Part shown: positions 27,641-39,426 of the stretch, piece after piece
Layout of the letters: every line of letters begins with the position of its first letter
Numbering within the stretch: the stretch's first letter is position 1
DNA from: Sinonovacula constricta
Lineage: Eukaryota > Mollusca > Bivalvia > Cardiida > Solecurtidae
Length of the DNA stretch: 64,000 bases
Direction: 5' to 3'
Assembly (NCBI GenBank): GCA_007844125.1
Contig: CM017560.1
Location: forward strand, 6,664,759 to 6,728,758
Notes under the pieces: generated by a model
Database searches by the model: none
Seen by the model: only the letters and a program-made list of their open reading frames with translations
Told to the model about the DNA's origin: nothing
Program-made: the position numbers and the translations under genes

Positions 27641-29365
27641 TGAACTGTCCGTGGGAGAGGTACAAAATGTTACAGGTATGTTTTGACCAGTCCTGATTTT
27701 GTCCACCCCCAAGGCAAGCCAATACCTAATAATATGCATCTTTCAAGCTTTTTTTATCAGCCAACTTAAACCCTATGTTCATTAAGTTCACTTGTAAATC
27801 GAGGTGACATGTTCTAGCAATTGAACAATAGTGCTGGAATAACCCTGGCAGGTACACATTTTTCTACCATGATGATGTGAAACATTTTGATATATTGATC
27901 AGGGTGATTCTTGGCAACTTGAAAGAGATTTAAACCAAATCATGATTTGAAGTTGTATCTTACCACTAGACTTCTCCTGACCATGTTTCCATTTAACACA
28001 ATTTAAAAATAAAGCTGAATAATGGACTTGTGAACAGTGGATATGATTGTTGTTTTGGATCATTTAATCATTGATGAACATCATTTACTTTTTTAAATAT
28101 TTACAGTTGATACATTTATGTATAATTACTTAAATAAAGTACTTACAATTGAATATCATATATGGTCACGTAAAAATGTTTTCTTCACGAGCTACTGTAC
28201 TATTTCATGACGGGTCACACTTTCTGACAACAAGATTGTGTATGTTTTTATCACATGATAAGCGGTTGATGTTGCGAAATAAACAGTTCGCTGAAGTTGC
28301 TGCTCTTCCTTAGTTCAGTATTTTCAGAACCACAACAGTATGTTCATTATTTTCCTAGGTTTTGATGCTCAACAATATAAACAGTGATATGTACGCGTGA
28401 AAATACGCCAAACTGTACATTAATTTAACGAAAAAAGGGAACCGAAACAACTAATGTACCTGACTTGGAGGCCTTGGTTTTTATCCCTAACGAAAGATAT
28501 CGATTAAAGTACAGTACTCTCCCTTGGTTTCGGAACGAACAAACAATCCATTCGAATCATCTCGGATGGTCCTACGAAACATTGCAAAGGACATGCAAAG
28601 ACACACAAGCACATGTAAAGACACCACACAGACATACAAGACACCACACAGACATTGAAAGACAGTTTTTGTAAGTCCAGATTCATATATTAGAACTAAC
28701 ATACACCAATAATTTGTTGAAACAAGCTGAAAAGAAGCAAAAGTCATTGAACGACAATTAACATAAAACCGAACAAGGTATTATCATTAGCAGGCGATAT
28801 TTCTCAAACAATTATGGACTGGGAAAAACACAGTTAATGTGATAAATTTAAGCCATGTTTTGTCGGTAAGTTTATTGAATTACACAACGGACAGACGGAG
28901 AGAGACAGTTAAAGTCAAACTGAGCTGTTTTTATATCTTCGCCGAGATCTATGTTACAACATTCACAAGTCAACAGTGAAATATTGCAACATGTAAACTA
29001 TATATCTAATTAAAAACCGTTATTGTATGTCAAACAAACTGAGACAGTACATTTGTATAAAGGTCTTAAGAACGAATACGTTTGTTTTACTTTAGAAACC
29101 TCGTGGACCCTATAGTACCGCTACGTGAGCTGGAGCCCTGGTTCGAGCTGCACTTGATGTGGATATTGAAAGCATTGTTAAAACAAGGCATTTTAAATTT
29201 CTTATTGCGTTATTTCTAAATGACAACCTAACTTTCTTCAAATGAAAAGGTTCTACTTAACGATGTAGATAGACCGAAGCACGTAACGCGAATCCTGTAT
29301 GTCGATTACTTTCAAGACCAGTACGGAAAGGACCAAGTATGGTGCGAATGAGCAACAATCGAGTG
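27641..29365. other. gap between WDSUB1 upstream region and LINE
   Basis: No splice-bounded exon was recognised. It may contain the WDSUB1 promoter or a non-coding first exon. A short degenerate repeat (agacacaagcacatgtaaag, caccacacagacatacaag) lies at 28.59-28.66 kb. Confidence 0.4.
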
Positions 29366-29973
29366 TCAAGATACAAGATACAAGAATCTTTATTTAGAGT
29401 CGGTTATATATACAACACGAGAACATTAGCTTAAAGCTATTTTCCGACTTATAACAGAAATACATAAGCAATAGACATAAACATTAATATAACCAGAGAC
29501 GTATAACAACACAGACTTTGAGTGGAAAATAAAATATAGTAAAAATTACAATCCTAAAACTGTACATACATGCATGCAAACAAGTCATACCAACTAAGAC
29601 AAACCTAAAAACTATACACATAAAAACATGCAGATAAGAAAGGCATGCACAAATAAAACAGCTGTACATACATGCAGCAGGTAAGACATACACAGGTAGG
29701 AAACAAGGATATTGGGTAAAAATACATGAAGTTTATAATTACTACAGATGAAAGTTACTAAAATGTATAGTACATGGCGAAGCAAGCAGCTAGAAAGTAT
29801 AAGCACGATTATAAAACTAAGCACATCACCATGCTAGACAAAAACAAGCTTGTACACATATATGGCAACACAGAATATCATAAGTATATACAGGGGCACA
29901 CAGACTAAAAGCTCAAGCTAAGCATAACATTAAAACATAAACCAACGGAAAAACTCATTGTATGCATAAACCA

Positions 29974-30604
29974 TTAGCAACACATGGAACATCTACAGGC
30001 TGGGCCACTCCAAGTCCGAATCAGTCTACCAAATTCCTTGTAGTTCTCGACTTGACGGATATGGTTTGGTAGGTTGTTCCAGACTTGGGTGGCCTCAAAC
30101 CTGAATGAACGTTTACCATAAGTGGTAGTCCTCACTGGTGGGACATCTAACAGGCCGGTGTATCTAAAAGAATATGATGGGTTTCTATAATGAACAAGGT
30201 CATGTAAATAGGAAGGATTAAGCTGATGTAGGCATTTCAAAGTTTCTGTAGCAATATTTCTAATGCGACTAAGGTGGAGGGTTGGCATGTCGGCTTTAAT
30301 TAAAAGATCTGAATAGCTTGAGTTGAAGTCATTAAAAACAATACGTAAGGCTCTTAACTGAAGTTTTTCTAGTTTTTCAGTGTTTGTTTTTTTACAAAAG
30401 TGCCAAACGAGGGGGCAATAATTAAAATTTGACCTAATAAAAGATTTATAAATAAGGATTTTGCAATCTGTAATTAAAAATTTACTAATCCTATATAAAA
30501 CATTTAACTGCCCGGCTGCTTTTTTGCACATTCTGGAAATTTGTAGATCAAAATTCAGTAAAAAGTCAATATCAACACCTAAAGGATTCACACTTTCTTC
30601 ACAC
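29974..30604 (-). pseudogene. LINE C-terminal region
   Basis: An open block of about 200 residues with the post-RT signatures of this LINE group: AAGQLNVLYRISKFL, IYKSFIRSNFNYCPLVWHFC, LQLRALRIVFNDF and FEATQVWNNLPNHIR. It ends at a stop near 29.97 kb. A frame change at about 30.60 kb separates it from the RT block: reading through needs a one-base shift just after the block's ...EFKM end. Confidence 0.85.
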
Positions 30605-30605
30605 T

Positions 30606-31944
30606 TTATGGTAACATTTTAAATTCATTAATATAATCACGTGACTTATTTCCTATAGCAATGGCCTGGAACTCATCAGGGTTAGCTTGCATTTGATATG
30701 TTTGGAACCAGTCAATAAGGATCTTGCTATCGTCCTCTAGAGTGCGTTTTAAGATTTCTGGGTCCTGATGGACAAACGATAAAGTGTTGTCATCAGCATA
30801 GTTGTAGAGTGATGATTTATGAATAAAGTAAAAAATATCGTTTATAAAGATGTTAAAAATAAGAGGGCCGAGAATTGATCCTTGTGGTACACCCTTCAGA
30901 GTCTCAAGCCACTGACTATGGTTAGTTCCAATTTTAACCATTTGTTGTCTTTCAGTAAGATAGTTAAAAACAAGAGAGCAGGCTTCTCCAGACAACCCGT
31001 ATGCGCGCAGTTTGAGGGCCAGAAGGTCGTGGGGGAGGCAGTCGAAGGCCTTGGACAGATCCATAAGGATGGCTGCTACATGTTTGTTATTATCTAGTGC
31101 GGCCTTCCAGTCTTCAACCAGTCGCAGCAGGGTTGTCTGACAGCCGTAGCCAGGTCTAAAAGCAGATAGGAAGTCATGGAAAATGTTGCTAAAATGATCT
31201 AATAACTGTTTGTTTAAAATTTTCTCAAATATTTTTGAGGTAGAGTTTAGAATGCTAACCGGTCGGTAGTTTTTCATGATAAAAGGGTCGTCTTTCTTAA
31301 AGATAGGGGTTACTTGTGCTCTTTTTAATTCTGACGGAAATTTGTTTGTGTCAATCATTTTATTGATAATGGTCGTGAGAGGGCGACATATTGAACTGGC
31401 AGCACAATTTAAGACTTTGGGGGGAATATTATCGCACCCTGTAGCCTTTTTCGGGTTAGATTCTTTTAGGAGTTTTTCAACAGTGCTGGGTGTTACATGT
31501 TTAATGTTAAAATTACTGTTAAAATCAGGCAAATTTTCCATTTGACTTTCAATCTTAACAATGCTTGGATGGTTCTCACAGTTGCCAGTTGAGGAATCAA
31601 AAACCGATGTTTTTGGCAATATTTACATAAAAGGAATTAAGAAGTTCACAGACAGAGGTTTGATCTGACACAAGGTTGTCATTTTCTTTGAGAATGATGT
31701 TGTTTGACGATTTATTTATAGATTTACTTGAAAGGAAAGGTTTAATAGTAGGCCAGAAATCCTTCGATTTGGGACCACCACCACATCTTTCATTAAAAAA
31801 TGTTTGGATGGATTCTCTTTTGACCTTTGTTTTTAAATTTATCAAGCATCTAAACTGTTTCCAGTTTTCTTTAGATTTGATCTTCATGTATTTGTTGTGA
31901 GCTTGTCTTATTTTGTAGATCAATTTTCGATAATTTGAGTTCAT
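30606..31944 (-). pseudogene. LINE reverse transcriptase and linker
   Basis: Two open blocks, 31944-31597 and 31619-30606, overlap in different frames near 31.61 kb. The second has the RT landmarks in order: KKATGCDNIPPKVLN (RT0/1), AQVTPIFKKDD, KNYRPVSILNSTSKIFEK, SAFRPGYGCQTTLLRL, AILMDLSKAFDCLPHDLL, LKGVPQGSILGPLIFNIFI and the catalytic NYADDNTLS. The YADD box is intact. The reverse transcriptase would copy the element's RNA at the target nick, but the frameshifts on either side prevent a full product. Confidence 0.9.
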
Positions 31945-32006
31945 ATATGGTGGTGGTTCCTTTCTAGGGCGTTTCTGTTTGACTGGAGCATGTTCCTGTA
32001 ATGTAT

Positions 32007-33095
32007 CTAAAATAGTTTTTCATAAAACCAGTAGTCATCATCAATATCGTCAAAAATCATACCTACATGGAAAGGTGCATCATTAAGGGCTTTATTAAAA
32101 TCATGCTCATCTAGATTTTTATAGCTTCTGAATGATACTGATTTTTTTGGGTATGCTTTGACCTGTTCCCTTATGCATGTGAATATCATACTGTGGCAAT
32201 CACTAAGACTGCAATTAAAGACAGATGTATTGCACAATAGAGAGGGTGCGTTTGTGAGAAAAAAGATCTAGCATAGTGGGGTTTTCACGATTCTTAAAGC
32301 AGGTTGGGTCCTTAACAAGATTTGTCAGATCAAAGGTATCCATAACAGTTTGGAGGGGTTTATATTTTTCTTTATTAAGCATATCAAAGTTTAAATCTCC
32401 TGATACAATCATATGGTCAAATTTTAGAATAATTCTATCTAATATATTTGTTGTAAAATTTTCAAAATCTTTATCAGACAAAGACGGAGGTTTATAAATA
32501 AAAGAGATACACCATTTACGTTTTGCTAAATTAAACTCAAAACATAAGTTTTCCAGACCTTGATGTTCTAGGTCAGCTCTACGTTTAATAGGAAGGTCAC
32601 CACGAACAAAAACCATCAATCCACCACCAAAGCAGGTCTGTCTTTCCTGTGAAGTTTATAACCCTCTGCATGGAACAGGTTGTCACTGAATGTTTCATTT
32701 ATCTTTGTCTCTGAAATGCAGAAAATGTCAACCAGGTTTTTATCAAAAATATCACGGAGTTCATGGAATTTGTATCTAATACTGTTTATGTTCACATGAC
32801 CGATAATAGGTTTTTTACTGTTTGTTTCTTTTAGTTTCTCTAAATCTTCAAATATGTGTCGATTTTCTGATAAAACACTGCTATCATGAGAGTCAGATGT
32901 GTCATTACTAGAGTTTATATGGGTATCATTAATATTTTCTGAGCTGGGGGTAGATTCGCAAGTAGTAGTATGTGTGTTGGTTTCTGTTTCACTGTCGGGG
33001 TTAGGGATGTCCTTCCATTCGTTGTCTTCATCCTCTAAATGAACAAAACTATCATTTATGTGTGTCAAACATAGAAACTCAAAGCGCAACATAAC
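32007..33095 (-). pseudogene. LINE N-terminal region and AP endonuclease
   Basis: Three blocks in different frames. 33091-32616 has a Ser/Thr/Asp-rich leader, then the endonuclease start (GHVNINSIRYKF, DIFCISETKINE). 32619-32215 continues (MVFVRGDLPIKRRADLEHQG, HMIVSGDLNFDML). 32237-32007 has SLSDCHSMIF in place of the usual SDH box. The frame breaks near 32.62, 32.24 and 32.01 kb. In this family SETK, GDxN and SDH carry catalytic residues; the SDH histidine position reads Cys-His here, another sign of decay. Confidence 0.8.
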
Positions 33096-33309
33096 AACGA
33101 AGGTTGTCATTAATGACAATGCTGATTACACTGCACAAAAGCTATATTATCAGATCACAGGTTTCCAGTGGCATTATGGCCTCTCAGCAACTGCATATAC
33201 AATTAGTTGAAGATAAGATAGGTTTTTCAATAATTTACGCCATAATGGATGTGAGACATCCAAGGCGCCTTAGAGAGCATGTCCTTAGAAGTAAATGTAA
33301 CAACTAACA

Positions 33310-34984
33310 GGGCAGTTCTATTTCTTATAAAGGTTATAACTAATAAAAGTATACTGTATATGTATACAATAACTGTTAAATGATTTCCTCAAGTTTGTGC
33401 TTTACAGCAGATCGAGTAAGTGCGCTGTTGATAGTATCTACCGGTTTGAAGTTAATTTATAATGTTCATTATATATATATAGGTAAATATTTTGACATTA
33501 TAAAGCAGACATGTGATCTTTCCTTGGTCCCAAAGAGGGAGACTTAGGCTCCTAGAGAGGGAGTTTGGGGTGTTAGGGAGGGAGATTTCCGTGAATGCGC
33601 GTTAAATTGACTACGTGGCTTATTTCTATTTGTAAAACAACATTTTTTGTCCTTTTTATCAATAATCATGGTAATTTCAGTGTTAATGTTTTTCTTTACA
33701 ATATTTTAAAATGAATATCTAACATATTTTAGTTCACTATCTAGACATAAACTGTATTATATGCTTTGGTTTTAAGCTTGTGGCCTACAAAATAACAACA
33801 ACAACCAAACATGGCGTAAACAAGTCAAGTGTCAACATCACATACTAATGAATTAAAAAAAAGATTTACAAAGTGATCTAATTATATTCTTCCCGGAAAT
33901 TCAAATTTACATAAAAAAATATTTATGTACTTATTCAGATGTACTTATTCAGATGTTAAATTTGAAATAATGAGTATGCAAGCCTAAAAATAATTTATTT
34001 AATTTGTAAGTTAGTTTGAAAAGAAATTTGATAATTATAAAATATTAGTGGTAAATACTTTGATACTATTATTGCCTAAACAAATTAAAGTTAAAGTATT
34101 AAGAATACATGAAGACATTATACTAATCGAGTTATAGCAAATAAGTGTTTTTCTAAGACACAGTACTAAAAGGATAACTGTCCAGATTTGTTGTTGTTGT
34201 TGTTGTTTTACACATAGAAGTTATATGCTAATGCAAAAAAAAAGCTAAAATTATTTTACGTTAGTTAACGAATTCTTTTAAAAATGTATCATCTTATAAC
34301 ATAAATGATGTAAACTGGTTTGAACTAGTTGAAATGGAAACTATGTTTTAAAAGTGTCTATGGTTGGCATTTTAATTACTGTTCATGCACAAAATGAGAT
34401 AGTATCAACTGTCACGAAAACCATTTACCTTTATGATAAATGTTTATTTGCATAAAGAAGACAAATAGAAACAACACCATTTTTAAAGAAACGATTTACT
34501 CCTCTTAAAAAAGCTTACATCAAAGTAAGCTTAACACAATGTTGGGAAACTCTGCCACGTTCTCAATTTCTTAGCTTTGATCTGTTCCAAGGTTACTGTG
34601 ACCCTTGCAGATTTGTCTCATAATCCACCCCACCCCCTTTACCCCGACATATTTCAGGGCTAGAAGTTCTCCTACATGTCTGACACAATATGTTGTTTTG
34701 TTAGTGCTGATGTGTTGTTTTGTGAGTGCTGATTATGTCCTCAATAATATGCATTTAGCACAAGGCCTTACTAAGTATCAAATTAAAATCAACGACTGTT
34801 TTAGTAGCACAATGCATAAATATACTTGTTGCAAGCTGTATATTCCGCCGTGTTATTGTTTCATACATTCATCTCTTTCACGCAAACTTGTTTTTGTGTT
34901 AATTTCATATAAACATTATTACTTTTCCATAATGTTTATTTCCAACCCTTTTAATTACACGCAACATGTTCTTAGTATAGGTTT
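33310..34984. other. AT-rich stretch without recognisable genes
   Basis: No exon or repeat family was recognised, apart from a short (GTT)n near 34.19 kb. The reading frame at 34605-35048 has no protein-like features. Confidence 0.45.
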
Positions 34985-35060
34985 TGAGTCAAAATTGGCG
35001 ATTCTTCCAGTCGGCCCCTTTTGCCGACTGACTGTTCCATGGCGGTAACTGTTTGGTTTG
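34985..35060 (+). repeat. 'gccgactgaccg' repeat, forward copy left of RT remnant
   Basis: The core 'cagtcggccccttttgccga' followed by 'ctgactgttccatggcggta' and 'actg' is shared with 36.70-36.76 kb in the same orientation. The copies therefore flank the RT remnant (35.28-36.13 kb) as direct repeats about 1.7 kb apart. Confidence 0.7.
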
Positions 35061-35280
35061 CTCATTTTGTTAAATGACTCATCTCATATTTACTTTTAGA
35101 TTTGGCTTGCACGTGAATATCCTTTATCTTGTGTTTTTTCAAATTTTGGGATAGGTTGCAATGCTCAAAGGACATTGCATGTTATGAAAGTAATGCATTT
35201 TTACCAACACTTTCTTAGAAAAATTACTATGTGGACTTGAATGGATGTTTGTAAACACTATGTTTCCAATTAGACAATAT

Positions 35281-36130
35281 TTACATGAAATGTGGTGACA
35301 CTTTATTTGGACAAATAATTGGTATTCCTATGGGAACCAACTGTGCACCATTTATTGCAGATTTGTTTTTATTCTGCTTTGAGCGTGATTTCATGTTAAC
35401 TTTATTCCCTTCTAACCAAAGCCACATTACAGAAGATTTCAATTTAACGCCACGCTATCTTGAAGATATTCTAACTACAGATAATACTTTCTTTTCTCGA
35501 ATGATCAATCTGTTCCTCCAGAACTTATCCTTAATAAAACAAATAACTGACATTTAAATGCAGCATTTCTAGACGTTGAGATCGCTATTTCCAATGACAT
35601 TATTTCTACTAAAATCTATGACAAGAGAGATGATTTCAACTTTAGTATTGTGACTTATCCATACCTTGACGGTGATTCACCTCGTGCTACCGCCTATGGT
35701 ATTTACATATCACAACTTACAAGGTTTGCACGAGTTTGCACTAAAGTAGAAGATTTCAATGGTAGAAACCGGTTTATTTCTTCTAAACTGTTATAGCAAG
35801 GCTTTCGTTTTCACAACTTAAGAAAGTCGTTTTCAAAATTCTTTTACCGCAATGATACTATTGCTTCTAAGTATAATATCAGTGTGAAAGCACTGCAGAA
35901 AGGCATAAGCCATCCTGCATTTTATGGCAATGTTTTATACACGTTAAAATCAAGCGTCTCAATAACATTTCTGACCACTTTACAAAACTTAGAAAATTTA
36001 GTGCTGAAGGTTACAACCCGGGAATCCTTCGCTGTACTGCATTGCTTGCAATTGACCTCTTTACGGTCAAGAACTTGTTTTGCTTTTAAATTACACGATG
36101 ACCGGACAGGTCGTTGAGACTATGTGAAAA
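35281..36130 (+). pseudogene. reverse transcriptase remnant of the GIPMGTNCAP type
   Basis: The block GQIIGIPMGTNCAPFIADLF (35.31 kb) leads to PRYLEDIL (35.45 kb), then in another frame AFLDVEIAISNDIISTKIYD, KRDDFNFSIVTYPYLDGDSP, YGIYISQLTRFARVC and LRKSFSKFFYRN, with an in-frame TAG after SSKLL. Proteins with this motif order are very common in mollusc and other invertebrate genomes. I believe they belong to retroelements, possibly Penelope-like, but am not sure of the clade. The catalytic box reads RYLEDIL where the family has RYLDDxL, so the first aspartate codon is now glutamate (GAA). With the frameshifts and stops, this copy is dead. The repeats around it may be its terminal repeats. 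Confidence 0.75.
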
Positions 36131-36639
36131 CAGTCACCTAAAGCCATAATTGGACAGTCACTGATGGATTTCTTGTCTCTTCAGCTATCCAGTCGTGCCC
36201 TATTTAGGTGAGACAACTTAAGCAGTCTCCATGCCCTTTACAATGATATGTTATTTTAAAACTTATTACCTATTAACTCTTAACAATACTACATTTTTTG
36301 TTGGTTTGGATTGTTTTCTTAAATTCGATGATATCTTATTTTTTACATTTCACTTTTGACACGTTTGGCATGACGTCATGGCATTGTGTGACGTTCTTAA
36401 ATTGTTCGTATTATATGTCAGCGCTAGGGCTGTTTTATTTCAAAAGTTCTACTCTCTCATTTGGAATTTTTATGTTGCCGAGGCTTTTATCTACTGTACA
36501 TACTGTACATATATTGATAGTTTATTTTATTACCAGATATTTTGTATGTATATAAGGTCATTGTATCTGTTTTAACTCCCGATGCAGGTGATTACTGTTA
36601 GTTGTTTCACTTTGACGGGATATTTTTATTTACACTGTT

Positions 36640-36905
36640 TGATAGAAAAACCTCCAGCAAGTGCGAGATTGGAGCGCTCCACAAACCAGGTTTAAGCACC
36701 CCAGTCGGTTCTTTTGCCGACTGACCGTTTCAAGGCAGCCACTGATGTTTTTTCTTATTGTGTGTTTTGTCTCATCTCTGTGTTTTTGTCACATTTACAG
36801 TTACCCCGTTTGCCTTTGTCTAGAGGTAGATTAAATTTAAATATATGCGAACATTTTGACAGGACCTTTTCTTATTTATCTATTTGTCATATATTCTTAG
36901 TCATG
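36640..36905 (+). repeat. 'gccgactgaccg' repeat, long forward copy
   Basis: It begins 'gatagaaaaacctccagcaa', then 'gcgctccacaaaccaggttt', 'aagcaccccagtcggttc', 'ttttgccgactgaccg', 'tttttgtcacatttacag', 'tttgcctttgtctagaggta' and 'ttttgacaggaccttttctt'. The same order recurs at 62.89-63.12 kb, and its last third at 61.41-61.51 kb. Its inverse lies immediately to the right at 36.99-37.21 kb. Confidence 0.8.
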
Positions 36906-36989
36906 GAATAGAAGCCACGGTCGCACGCTTCGTTCGCACCATTTGGTTTCTAATTCCAGGATAAGAATATATGACAAAGTCCTATAAGC

Positions 36990-37210
36990 ATTGCAACATA
37001 TACCAAACTCCGAAAAGTCACAGAACAAAGGTATTTCACATGCAAGCCAAGCGAAAAGTAAGACCAAATTTGTGATGAGTTATTTAACGAAAAGAGCAAA
37101 CCCGACAGTTACCGCCTTGGAACGGTCAGTCGGCAATATGGACCGACTGGGGTGCTTAAACCGGTTTTACAGAGCTCTAACCTCGCACTTGCTGACGAGT
37201 TTCTCACATG
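36990..37210 (-). repeat. 'gccgactgaccg' repeat, inverted copy
   Basis: On the plus strand it reads 'accgccttggaacggtcag', then 'ggaccgactggggtgcttaa', 'accggttttacagagctct' and 'ctcgcacttgctgac', the reverse complement of the forward arm. Together with 36640-36905 it forms a large inverted repeat with a loop of about 90 bp. Related inverted copies are at 55.97-56.22 and 62.70-62.90 kb. Confidence 0.8.
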
Positions 37211-37269
37211 CAAGCAATGAAAAGAAAAACGATCTATTTGAATACAAAATGTCCAAGCGCTGATATTTT

Positions 37270-38250
37270 CTATAAGTCATGACGAAAGTAAGGACGTCAT
37301 TGAAAAATAATGTCCACATAGTGTTTAGAAAAGAATATGGTATTATTTCGATTTGAAAAACTACGCAAAAATGGTTGACCATTAATAAAATTAACTTTCT
37401 GAATCATGAACAAACATGACCAGAGACTAATAAATGGTTGTAGCATCCTGTTCATGTGAAGATGGAATTGAAGAACCAAAGTCCAATGTCCATCAAAGGA
37501 TAAGCCGCCAATTTAGACACTAATCTTAACATGGTAGGTCTAAAATCTTACACAGCAGTCACGATTTAAAAAAAATATTGGTTAAATATTCACAAATCGC
37601 CGATTATATTGTATGTTAACATCATAAGCATTTTAAAACACTGTAATACTAGTAGCATGTTATAATAATGCTAAACATTTCAACCAAAGAAAGTATAAAG
37701 CAGGGCAGATGTAACACATTTGAAAGACATTTATTATATTTCGCGAGTTTTAGTATGTTTACTGTTAAAAAACATATTGTCTCAAATAGTCGACTTTAGG
37801 TAATACCAGCCACGCAACAGACAAAACATCTCTCTGCTGCTGTACAACGCTACGACAAAGTCTGTGTACCTTACCTATTTGTTGCTTTGTTGTCTTCTTT
37901 ATTGTCTGCTTTATTGTTTGTAATTGCAATTGTGAATCTCTGCATACTCGGTTTCTTTTGTGAAACATCTCCGAACAGCTGCGAATTCCTACCAATACCT
38001 GCTATTTTTGATAAAAATACGAGCTACACTTTATTTGTGCAAGCTACATTGTTAAATATGCGGTATGCTAGGTTTAAATTTGCTCTGAAAAGCGTACCAT
38101 ACAACATATGTATATTTGTACAGTGGGCTACTAGAGCAATCGTTGATATCAGTTTGACATTGTGTAAGACTTTTTTTCTAATCATTTAAGACATTATCAA
38201 CTCTAGCGGAAGCAACATATATGTGCATGGTACGTAGAAAAGCTTCTATC
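37270..38250. other. stretch without recognisable genes
   Basis: AT-rich DNA. The plus-strand frame 37887-38189 encodes hydrophobic stretches but has no splice sites or family features, so it is not called. Confidence 0.4.
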
Positions 38251-38260
38251 TCACTTATAT

Positions 38261-38261
<1 letters not shown>

Positions 38262-38293
<32 letters not shown>

Positions 38294-38300
38294 CGGGGGG
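38262..38300 (+). repeat. poly-G tract
   Basis: Thirty-two uninterrupted G, one C, then six G. It could form G-quadruplexes, but such homopolymers are also places where assemblies are unreliable. Confidence 0.9.
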
Positions 38301-38624
38301 AATTAGGAAACACATTCGCATTGGACACAGATGTCAACAGAAACCTTGGGAAAGATCAAAGGTAGAACGTTTCAGAGTAAACCAGCATTTAAGGAGCTAA
38401 GGAGTTTTTACTTGTTTATGAGAAGAAGATCCTTTTTGGCCTGAAACTTTGTTTCTATTTGAAAGACGATATAAGTTGTCTTCTTCCCTCAAATATAAAT
38501 TTTTATTAAATTGTTTTCGATGCCATAATTCATGTTTTGTGCCAACTACATTTTAGGCATATTCTTCTTTCGATTTCCGGCGAACAAAACGATCGTGACT
38601 TTATTAAGTATCAATGCACCAGAT

Positions 38625-39320
38625 ACAGCCGAGGGATGATTGTCCCGAGGACGGAATTACCAGAGGAGTTCCGATTGATGGTCGAGGTGATCCGATTATC
38701 TCTCTATCCGAGAGATGATTCGTGAATTATCCGAGGTGTTCCGATTGATCCGAGAGATGATTCGTGAATTATCCGAGGTGTTCTGTTTAGCGATCTGGGT
38801 GGGATTACCCTTAATAGTTTATCGAAATCTCTATCGGCAATCATATCTACTCGGCGATCTCCGACAAGCTTCGGATATATCGCCTCGGATGTAATTGTAG
38901 GAATACACCAGTTGGTGATTTGCCCCGGCGAATAACTTCTCATTGCATTATGTAAACAAAGATGGCTGACTTTTCAAAGTGCATGCAGTACGCTTTAGAT
39001 ATTATGGAGATTAAACACTCCTTGAAAGAAGAGCAGATTGCATCGTTGAAGAATATTTTTAACTTAGTTGATACTGTATGTATATTACCAACAGTATTTG
39101 GTAAAAGTGTAATATACCAGTTATTACCCTGCATGCACTCGGATCACGCTTCGGTGATGTCTATATCCGAAGCTTGCCGGAGATCGCCGAGTAGGTACGA
39201 TTGCCATTTTGGATGTAGTTCGTCAACATGGCGGCGACAGCATTATTTCCGAGGTGATTACGTTGACGGAATTACCCGAGGAGTTTCGAGTGCTCTATCG
39301 GTTCATTAGGCTCGGCGAAC
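38625..39320 (+). mobile_element. inverted-repeat-framed segment with a RecQ-like exon
   Basis: A 33-bp inverted repeat pair lies at 38847-38879 and 39162-39194 (ctactcggcgatctccgac and on; one mismatch). Further out, a 25-bp near-direct repeat 'gacggaattaccagagga...' lies at 38650 and 39265, and a 42-bp unit is repeated in tandem at 38706 and 38748. Between the inverted repeats a frame opens at ATG 38962: MADFSKCMQYALDIMEIKHS, then LKEEQIASLKNIF, CILPTVFGKSVIYQLLP. This matches the start of RecQ-type helicases: a Q-motif-like LKEEQ and motif I, where PTVFGKS stands for the usual PTGFGKS. The protein likeness stops at YQLLP, just where a helicase would continue, so only a first exon was kept. 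No transposase is visible; mobility is an inference from the ends. Confidence 0.55.
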
Positions 39321-39392
39321 AAGGAAGTTGTCCGTGTATTTACGACTAACAAGTCAATGCTTGTCGCTCAAATATCATTGAATTTATCTAAA

Positions 39393-39426
39393 ATGTGGAT
39401 TCTGATCTTGGTTGTCTTCATGAAAG
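39393..39426 (+). CDS. possible signal-peptide first exon
   Basis: ATG 39393 opens MWILILVVFMK and reaches a good donor (AAAG|gtaagc) in phase 1. A short hydrophobic first exon ending in phase 1 is a common start of secreted proteins. No second exon could be linked, and the next kilobase is microsatellite, so this may be chance. Confidence 0.2.

Larger units (their letters stand above)
29371..33095 (-). mobile_element. near full-length non-LTR retrotransposon (CR1/L2/Jockey group), frameshifted
   Basis: Read on the minus strand the order is acidic N-terminal region, AP endonuclease, linker, reverse transcriptase, C-terminal region and 3' UTR. The 3' end (29371-29400) is a TTCTTGTATCTTGTATCTTG short tandem repeat rather than poly(A), as in CR1/L2-type elements. 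No target-site duplication was confirmed. The length, about 3.7 kb, is close to a complete one-ORF element, although the 5' edge is uncertain. At least four frameshifts separate the coding blocks, which are described separately. Confidence 0.85.

Noticed and set aside
30882..31545. Plus-strand frames over the LINE RT
   Set aside because: They are antisense shadows of the reverse transcriptase block.
33104..33307. Plus-strand frame HIQLVEDKIGFSIIYAIMD...
   Set aside because: It reads somewhat protein-like, but it lies at the 5' edge of the LINE, starts in unsupported sequence and matches no family I know. Not enough to call.
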